Shown: positions 13,774 to 18,280 of the stretch, one piece after another
Position numbering within the stretch: position 1 is the stretch's first letter
How the letters are laid out: each line of letters opens with the position of its first letter
Assembly (NCBI GenBank): GCA_964563885.1
Contig: CAZLYX010000040.1
Span: 1 to 18,280 of the forward strand
Length of the DNA: 18,280 bases
From: CAZLYX01 sp964563885
Lineage (GTDB): Bacteria; Pseudomonadota; Gammaproteobacteria; Burkholderiales; Neisseriaceae
Reading direction: 5' to 3'
The notes under the pieces: model-generated
What the model saw: only the letters and a program-made list of their open reading frames with translations
Told to the model about the DNA's origin: nothing
Databases searched by the model: none
Program-made: the position numbers and the translations under genes

Positions 13774-14640
13774 TTAAGGCGATAATTCATCAGTAATGCG
13801 CTGTAAAAATGCCACTCGCTTGGCGAGCACTTCGCCTTGTTCGCCCGCTGCTTTTACTGCGCAACCTGGCTCTGCACGATGGCTACAATTATGGAAACGA
13901 CATTTCCCAATCAAATGGCGCAAATCAGGAAAATAGTGAATTAAATCGGTGGCAACCAAATGATGTAATCCAAAAGCTTGTAAGCCTGGCGAATCAATCA
14001 GCGTGGTGTTGCTGTCTAAATCATACAACTGCGCGTGAGTAGTGGTGTGTTTGCCCGAATCAAGTGCTATCGAAATATCACCTACGCGCGCAGCTTGGTT
14101 GCCCAGCAAAGCGTTGGTGAGCGTTGATTTACCCATGCCACTTTGACCCAGAAAAATATTAGTATGCCCCGCCATAATGGGGCGCAAAGCATCGGCATTC
14201 TCAAGCGCACACAATTCAAAAACGGGATAACCCAATTCTTCATAAAATTCTAACTTAACCCGCCATGAAGCTGTTTCGGGTAAATCGGCTTTATTCATCA
14301 CAATCACAGGTTTGATGTTGCCCGCTTCTGCTGCAAGTAAAGCGCGTTGCAATAATAATTCGTTGGGCGTGGGCACAGCGGCCATCACCACCAATAGCTG
14401 GGTAATATTGGCAGCAATTAATTTGGTTTTGAACGCATCTTGACGATACAACAAACTTTGCCGCGGTAAAAAATCTTCAATCACCGCTTGTTTGGCATTT
14501 TGCAGCTGAATGGCAACATGGTCACCACATGCATAATCAACGCGTTTGCGGCGCGTGGTGGCATCGTAAGTGGTGCCATCGGGCGTGCGCACAATATAGC
14601 GACGGCCATAGCTGATAATGATTTGAGCAGTTTCTGTCAT
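13774..14640 (-). CDS. rsgA: Ribosome small subunit-dependent GTPase RsgA
   Basis: RsgA is a GTPase that acts in late maturation of the 30S subunit in the cytoplasm. The 288 residues show the family's circularly permuted order: OB-fold domain (about 1-65), G4 NKAD (116-119), G1 GQSGMGKS (165-172), the G2 region around HTTTH (198-202) and G3 DSPG (216-219). The C-terminal zinc knuckle uses C247, C252, H254 and C260 (CRFHNCSHRAEPGC). Length is at the short end of the normal range. AGG seven bases before the ATG is a modest ribosome binding site. It is divergent from truC across about 100 bases. Confidence 0.96.
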   Translation of the reverse strand: MTETAQIIISYGRRYIVRTPDGTTYDATTRRKRVDYACGDHVAIQLQNAKQAVIEDFLPRQSLLYRQDAFKTKLIAANITQLLVVMAAVPTPNELLLQRALLAAEAGNIKPVIVMNKADLPETASWRVKLEFYEELGYPVFELCALENADALRPIMAGHTNIFLGQSGMGKSTLTNALLGNQAARVGDISIALDSGKHTTTHAQLYDLDSNTTLIDSPGLQAFGLHHLVATDLIHYFPDLRHLIGKCRFHNCSHRAEPGCAVKAAGEQGEVLAKRVAFLQRITDELSP

Positions 14641-14744
14641 GAGTTGCCTGAGCGAGCAGCGCTTAAAACACCATCATAGCAAGTTTGCCGCGCACGCGCT
14701 GATTTTCCGTCTACAATATCGCGTTCACCCACCGAAAGTTGCCC

Positions 14745-15458
14745 ATGCTGGAGATTTTGTACCAAGACCAAGATTGCGTGGCCATCAACAAACCAGCGGG
14801 CATGTTGGTGCATCGCAGTTGGCTCGATAGCAACGAAACCGAATTTGTCATGCAAACGCTGCGAGATCAGCTTGGGCGCTATGTTTATCCTGTTCATCGG
14901 CTCGATCGCCCTACTTCGGGGGTATTACTGTTTGCATTGGCCAGCGACAGCGCACGACAATTGTCACAACAATTTACAGCTCAAACCATACACAAAACCT
15001 ATTGGGCAGTGGTGCGCGGCCACTTGCACGGCAGCGGCCGTATCGACTATGCACTAAAAGAAGAGTTAGACAAAATTGCTGATAAATTTACCAATCCAGA
15101 CAAACCCGCACAAGAAGCGATAACCGATTGGCGCTGTTTAGCCCAAACCGAACAAGCCTTTGCCGCCAGCACACGTTATCCAAGCTCGCGCTATTCGTGG
15201 CTAGAGCTCACGCCACACACTGGCCGAAAACACCAGCTTCGTCGCCACATGAAGCATATTTTTCACCCTATTGTTGGTGACACCACTCATGGCGACAGTG
15301 CCCAAAACCGTGCTGTAGCCACCCATACTGGTAGCTCTCGTTTACTCTTACACTCGCGTTCACTCACGTTTCAGTGTTTAGAAAATGGCAAAAGCATAAC
15401 CGCCATCGCACCCATAGACGATGCTTGGCAACACGTAATAGATGGTTTTGAATGGTAA
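14745..15458 (+). CDS. truC: tRNA pseudouridine(65) synthase TruC
   Basis: RluA-family enzyme that converts uridine 65 of certain tRNAs to pseudouridine. From ATG 14745 the product is 237 residues and begins MLEILYQDQD, matching E. coli TruC; a TTG at 14739 would add two. Catalytic Asp54 lies in HRLDRPTSG. Features that point to TruC instead of RluA/C/D: VHRSWLD (23-29), EELDKIADKF and TGRKHQLRRHMKHIFHPIVGD. There is no S4 domain, as expected. The ribosome binding site is weak. TACAAT at 14712-14717 may be a -10 box without a good -35. It is followed by an uptake-sequence hairpin. Confidence 0.94.
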   Translation: MLEILYQDQDCVAINKPAGMLVHRSWLDSNETEFVMQTLRDQLGRYVYPVHRLDRPTSGVLLFALASDSARQLSQQFTAQTIHKTYWAVVRGHLHGSGRIDYALKEELDKIADKFTNPDKPAQEAITDWRCLAQTEQAFAASTRYPSSRYSWLELTPHTGRKHQLRRHMKHIFHPIVGDTTHGDSAQNRAVATHTGSSRLLLHSRSLTFQCLENGKSITAIAPIDDAWQHVIDGFEW

Positions 15459-15462
15459 CAAA

Positions 15463-15497
15463 AAAGGCTACCTGAAACCTATTTTCAGGTAGCCTTT
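15463..15497. terminator. Uptake-sequence hairpin between convergent truC and apbC
   Basis: 15-base arms (15463-15477 and 15483-15497) are exact complements around CCTAT. They contain exact eikDUS copies at 15465-15476 and 15484-15495. It serves both genes. Confidence 0.85.
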
Positions 15498-15528
15498 AGC
15501 TCATTTAATAAACCACTTTAAATCAATA

Positions 15529-16608
15529 CTATTCCACAACAATCTTTGGAAAAATACCACTAAAATCTTTGCCTTTATCGGCAACACTCAAGGCTACCTG
15601 AAAAGCTGCGCGCGTATAAACCTCAGCAATATCAGGATGATTTTGCTGCAAAGCCTCAACACGACCGCTGTCCATCGCTTCGCGCACAGGCAGCGCCAAT
15701 GGCAGCTGACCCAACAGTGGCACGCCTAATTTCTCAGCCAGCGCTTTGCCACCATCTTGACCAAATATTGCTTCTGTATGGCCGCACTGGCTACAAACAT
15801 GCACCGACATGTTTTCCAACACCCCAAAAATTGGAATATTCACCTTGTTAAACATATCCACCGCTTTACGCGCATCAATCAGCGCAATATCTTGCGGCGT
15901 GGTCACCACCACCGAGCCCGTTACAGGAATTTTTTGCGACAGCGTTAACTGGATATCTCCCGTGCCTGGCGGTAAATCAACAAACAAATAGTCGACATTA
16001 TCCCAATCACTTTGAAACAACAATTGCTGCAACGCTTGGCTCACCATAGGTCCGCGCCACACCACAGCTTGGTCAGGGTCGACCAAAAAGCCAATTGACA
16101 TTACTTGAATGCCACCGTCAGCCACCACAGGAATAAAACGGCCATCACGCTGCTCGGGCTGCACTGCTGCCACACCCAACATAGTAGGCTGGCTTGGACC
16201 ATATAAATCCGCATCCAACACCCCAACGCGCACGCCCATACGGCTCATCGCCATCGCTAGATTAGCAGTCGTAGTCGATTTACCCACACCACCTTTACCA
16301 GAAGCCACCGCAATAATATTCTTCACGCCTTTAATAGTGCTCACACCCGCTTGCACTTTATGTGCCTGAATATCAGTAGAAATATCCAATATCACTTTGC
16401 TGGCCTTACCAGCTGCTGCCAATGCTGCTTCAATACGCTCAACAAACTCTGTATGCAGATGCGCGGCAGGAAAGCCAAAACGCAATGCAATATGCAAACC
16501 ATTGGCGCGCTCTTCTATGCTGTGCACCGCTTTTTCAGTACCCAGCGTGCGCTCGGTATTAGGAATATGTACCGCCTCTACTGCGGCTTGTATATTATTT
16601 AGGTTCAT
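15529..16608 (-). CDS. apbC: Iron-sulfur cluster carrier protein ApbC (Mrp/NBP35 family)
   Basis: P-loop ATPase that carries and delivers Fe-S clusters in the cytoplasm. The frame is open further upstream, but ATG 16608 (MNLNNIQAAV) gives 359 residues, as in Neisseria Mrp; longer starts would run into the terminator at 16661-16689. N-terminal MIP18-like domain about 1-90. Deviant Walker A is SGKGGVGKST (103-112), switch I DADLYGPSQP (132-141) and switch II/Walker B DLPPGTGD (211-218). The cluster-binding pair is Cys272 and Cys275 (CSQC). An exact uptake sequence lies inside the gene (15591-15602), encoding part of FQVAL. No strong ribosome binding site or promoter is visible. Confidence 0.95.
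   Translation of the reverse strand: MNLNNIQAAVEAVHIPNTERTLGTEKAVHSIEERANGLHIALRFGFPAAHLHTEFVERIEAALAAAGKASKVILDISTDIQAHKVQAGVSTIKGVKNIIAVASGKGGVGKSTTTANLAMAMSRMGVRVGVLDADLYGPSQPTMLGVAAVQPEQRDGRFIPVVADGGIQVMSIGFLVDPDQAVVWRGPMVSQALQQLLFQSDWDNVDYLFVDLPPGTGDIQLTLSQKIPVTGSVVVTTPQDIALIDARKAVDMFNKVNIPIFGVLENMSVHVCSQCGHTEAIFGQDGGKALAEKLGVPLLGQLPLALPVREAMDSGRVEALQQNHPDIAEVYTRAAFQVALSVADKGKDFSGIFPKIVVE
15591..15602 (+). repeat. Uptake sequence inside apbC
   Basis: Exact AGGCTACCTGAA, antisense to apbC; the gene reads it as codons for FQVAL (split frame). It is the only exact copy I found inside a coding region here. Confidence 0.85.
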
Positions 16609-16660
16609 TATCTTAACTCGCATGTGTAATGCCATGATTTTAACAGGTTTACAGCAACAA

Positions 16661-16689
16661 AAACCGGTGCGTTTAAAACACACCGGTTT
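16661..16689 (-). terminator. Rho-independent terminator between the lipoprotein gene and apbC
   Basis: AAACCGGTG (16661-16669) and CACCGGTTT (16681-16689) are exact complements, and the inner GTTT/AAAC also pairs, giving an almost perfect 29-base palindrome. On the minus strand it runs into TTTTTG, so it ends the lipoprotein transcript and separates apbC from it. It is not built from uptake sequences. Confidence 0.75.
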
Positions 16690-16704
16690 GTTGTCCTACA
16701 AACA

Positions 16705-16716
16705 AGGCTACCTGAA
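16705..16716 (+). repeat. Single uptake sequence after the lipoprotein gene
   Basis: Exact AGGCTACCTGAA, seven bases beyond the minus-strand stop codon, with no facing partner. The adjacent AAAACGTTTT is a small palindrome. Confidence 0.85.
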
Positions 16717-16722
16717 AACGTT

Positions 16723-17199
16723 TTACGCTTTAAATTGTGCCCAGTATAAACCTTGTAATTGCTTAAATTGCTCAGGCGACAACAAGTCGCGCATCATATC
16801 AACACAAACATTACGTCCTTGCATATGCATTTTGTCACGCTCAACAATTTGATTCATCAACTCGTCACGTTCAGCTTGAGGCTTGCCCTCAAAAATCGCC
16901 GCCCGCAAATTAGCACGTAAGGTTTCAATTTCTTTTTGCAACGCCATGCGCTTAGGTGCAGCAGTTTTGCGGTAATCTGCCAACGCTTGGTTTTGCTCTG
17001 GTGTTAACTTCAACTCAGCAGCGTATTTCATCGTTAAAGGCATCAATTCCACCACAGGCACAGCCACATCTACAGGCGCCACTTGGCCATATGCCACCAC
17101 TGGTTTTTGCTCACTGCTGGGCTTAGACACACTGCCGCATGCTGTTAAACCCAACGACAATACCGCTATTGAAGCCATCAAACACGTTTTCTTTAACAT
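16723..17199 (-). CDS. Spy/CpxP-like (LTxxQ motif) lipoprotein
   Basis: 158 residues. The lipoprotein signal peptide has lipobox L18-T19-A20-C21; no Asp follows Cys21, so outer-membrane sorting is plausible. After a low-complexity stretch (22-50) the rest is helical and charged, with two motifs of the LTxxQ family: LTPEQ (65-69) and LSPEQ (140-144). In E. coli Spy and CpxP such proteins are periplasmic chaperones or envelope-stress regulators. Those are soluble, so a lipid-anchored form differs. One extra Cys (132) is present. AAAGG about eight bases before the ATG is a good ribosome binding site. Function by analogy only. Confidence 0.8.
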   Translation of the reverse strand: MLKKTCLMASIAVLSLGLTACGSVSKPSSEQKPVVAYGQVAPVDVAVPVVELMPLTMKYAAELKLTPEQNQALADYRKTAAPKRMALQKEIETLRANLRAAIFEGKPQAERDELMNQIVERDKMHMQGRNVCVDMMRDLLSPEQFKQLQGLYWAQFKA

Positions 17200-17249
17200 T
17201 TAGAATACCTTTTTCACTGTTTTAAAAAAAACCAACTCAATCCAAACTG

Positions 17250-17278
17250 ATTATATGTATAAATCATAAAAACATGAA
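17250..17278 (-). promoter_or_regulatory. Probable promoter of the LTxxQ lipoprotein gene
   Basis: On the minus strand TATAAT (17250-17255) is preceded by TTCATG (17273-17278) with exactly 17 bases between. It lies about 50 bases before the start codon. Confidence 0.5.
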
Positions 17279-17303
17279 CTGATTTAAGTTAAACGGTGTT
17301 TAT

Positions 17304-17315
17304 TTCTTATAAGAA
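17304..17315. repeat. AT-rich palindrome in the lipoprotein gene's upstream region
   Basis: TTCTTATAAGAA is a perfect 12-bp palindrome. Allowing one bulged T, pairing continues outward for four more bases. It could be an operator or a stem. Confidence 0.3.
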
Positions 17316-17331
17316 TAAATAGGTGATGAAA

Positions 17332-17343
17332 AGGCTACCTGAA
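17332..17343 (+). repeat. Single uptake sequence (eikDUS)
   Basis: Exact AGGCTACCTGAA in the 278-base gap between the lipoprotein and DpnI-like genes, with no facing partner. Confidence 0.85.
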
Positions 17344-17477
17344 AACAGATTAGCCTATAGTCTATTTTAAAGAAAACAATTTGATTGCAACTTTAACTTG
17401 CTTTTAAAGGAGCAAAAAAGTCAGCTTGTTTGAGATTCATTTCATCAAGATAATTAAAAGAACCTACACTACATTTT

Positions 17478-18254
17478 TTAAATATTATGGATTTTTTGAT
17501 ATTGCCCACGACCTATAAATTCAATCATCTTCTGCTCTCGCAACATCTGTAATTGCTGGCGAATTTTTTCTTTAATATGTTGATTTTTAGGAAACTGAAG
17601 CTTTAATTGTGATTCAAAAGCATATACTTGCGTCAACGTAAATTGTTCAGGTAGCTTTTCAATGCACCTCATTATCGCCAACAGCCATCCTTTTCTTTCT
17701 GCTTTTTGTTGTCGTAGAAATAAACTTTGCTGCCATTGTTGACACACCGTTTCAGGCTGGATAATTTGAGCATTATCCACCAGCAAGATTTTCCCACTTT
17801 CTGGTAGCATGCCAATGTTCATCGTGCAGCCCACCCAACCTGCGCGCCTTGCTGTTTCTGGCAACGGCTTTCGGCGAATAATCATGTCAGCAGTTAAAAA
17901 ATGCTTAGGCACCAACATCAATTGCTGCACTGAATAATCTATTTTTCGATAGCTTAAAAAGAAAAAGTTAGGGTTATCTTCTGCCTGTATGCGTTCAATC
18001 ATGGTGCTGTAGGCACCATCTGTAATGCTTTTACCTGCTGATTTTGCTTGTTTACTCTTTAATTCAAATTGCTCATCACAATCAGAGCAATAAAAATCAC
18101 GAACAGGAAGATTATTGCTGAACTGTATAATCGGTTTACAACCACAGTTTGGGCAATAGCCGTTTTTAGATAACCATGCTTCTGTTAACACTCGTGCAAT
18201 TTGAGCATTACTTTTATAGCCTATCGCCAGTTGTGCATCAAAATATAAATTCAT
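17478..18254 (-). CDS. drg: DpnI-like methyl-dependent restriction endonuclease (dam-replacing gene family)
   Basis: Predicted to cut GATC only when the adenine is methylated. The 258 residues align with DpnI almost end to end: YKSNAQIARVLTE, CPNCG, DGAYSTMIERIQA, NPNFFFLSY, RKPLPETARRAGWVGC and HIKEKIRQQLQMLREQ. The PD-(D/E)xK catalytic residues fall at Asp53, Glu64 and Lys66, the same positions as in DpnI. Zinc ligands are C34, C37, C56 and C59. The C-terminal part (about 180-258) is the winged-helix domain that also reads methylated GATC. In Neisseria this family is known as drg, found in strains lacking dam. No methyltransferase is adjacent and none is needed. A near-match uptake sequence (TTCAGGTAGCTT, 17646-17657) lies within. 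The ribosome binding site is weak, and the gene appears intact. Confidence 0.95.
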   Translation of the reverse strand: MNLYFDAQLAIGYKSNAQIARVLTEAWLSKNGYCPNCGCKPIIQFSNNLPVRDFYCSDCDEQFELKSKQAKSAGKSITDGAYSTMIERIQAEDNPNFFFLSYRKIDYSVQQLMLVPKHFLTADMIIRRKPLPETARRAGWVGCTMNIGMLPESGKILLVDNAQIIQPETVCQQWQQSLFLRQQKAERKGWLLAIMRCIEKLPEQFTLTQVYAFESQLKLQFPKNQHIKEKIRQQLQMLREQKMIEFIGRGQYQKIHNI

Positions 18255-18280
18255 ATTTAATTCTGTTTATAAGATTAATT

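Noticed and set aside
16609..16683. Extension of ApbC upstream of ATG 16608
   Set aside because: It would be translated from the terminator stem at 16661-16689, and the 359-residue form matches Neisseria Mrp.
16397..16852. Plus-strand frame of 151 codons across the apbC start and lipoprotein end
   Set aside because: Covers the terminator and uptake sequence and is antisense to two supported genes.
2900..17343. Repeated AGGCTACCTGAA motif as a CRISPR or transposon-end repeat
   Set aside because: Spacing is irregular, copies lie after many unrelated genes and form inverted pairs; this fits DNA uptake sequences and terminators of Neisseriaceae, not an array.
17478..18254. Restriction-modification pair
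   Set aside because: DpnI-type enzymes cut methylated DNA and need no protecting methylase, and none is visible in the window.

Overview
The window looks like a piece of a chromosome from the family Neisseriaceae. The main evidence is the 12-mer AGGCTACCTGAA (or its complement), which I counted by eye 18 times as exact copies, mostly as inverted pairs just after genes. This matches the Eikenella-type dialect (eikDUS) of the Neisseriaceae DNA uptake sequence, in the usual arrangement where paired copies double as transcription terminators. Protein sequences (MurA, Mrp/ApbC, MutS, MltA) also read as close relatives of Neisseria homologues. Base composition looks only moderately GC, lower than I would expect of Eikenella corrodens itself, so I do not name a species. 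The sequence is a draft assembly: a run of exactly 100 Ns lies inside mutS.

Layout. 1-621: a segment with the marks of an integron gene cassette (a folded attC-like site, a small membrane-protein gene, a second attC-like site), with no uptake sequences, directly against the 3' end of mutS. 622-2793 (-): mutS, interrupted by the assembly gap. 3025-4350 (+): lipoprotein transglycosylase mltA, with unusual palindromes in its leader. 4610-6354 (+): a two-gene ABC-2 exporter resembling YadGH, followed by a DUF1543 protein. 7083-8862 (+): ibaG (BolA family) and murA, a gene order also found in E. coli. 9060-10572 (-): a 2-Cys peroxiredoxin and an RBBP9/YdeN-type serine hydrolase. 10998-13643 (+): a monoacylglycerol-lipase-like hydrolase, a stand-alone HEPN-like protein and a TrhA/hemolysin III membrane protein. 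13774-15458: divergent rsgA (-) and truC (+). 15529-17199 (-): apbC/mrp and a Spy/CpxP-like lipoprotein. 17478-18254 (-): a clear DpnI homologue, corresponding to the Neisseria 'dam-replacing gene' drg.

Most of the window is housekeeping: cell-wall synthesis and turnover (murA, mltA), ribosome and tRNA maturation (rsgA, truC), Fe-S delivery (apbC, with BolA-type ibaG), peroxide defence and export. The accessory signals are the cassette at the left edge and the methyl-dependent restriction enzyme at the right edge. A DpnI-type enzyme implies that GATC sites in this genome are not adenine-methylated, which bears on how the MutS encoded here can find the new strand. I see no CRISPR array, tRNA, rRNA, transposase or obvious multi-gene defence system.
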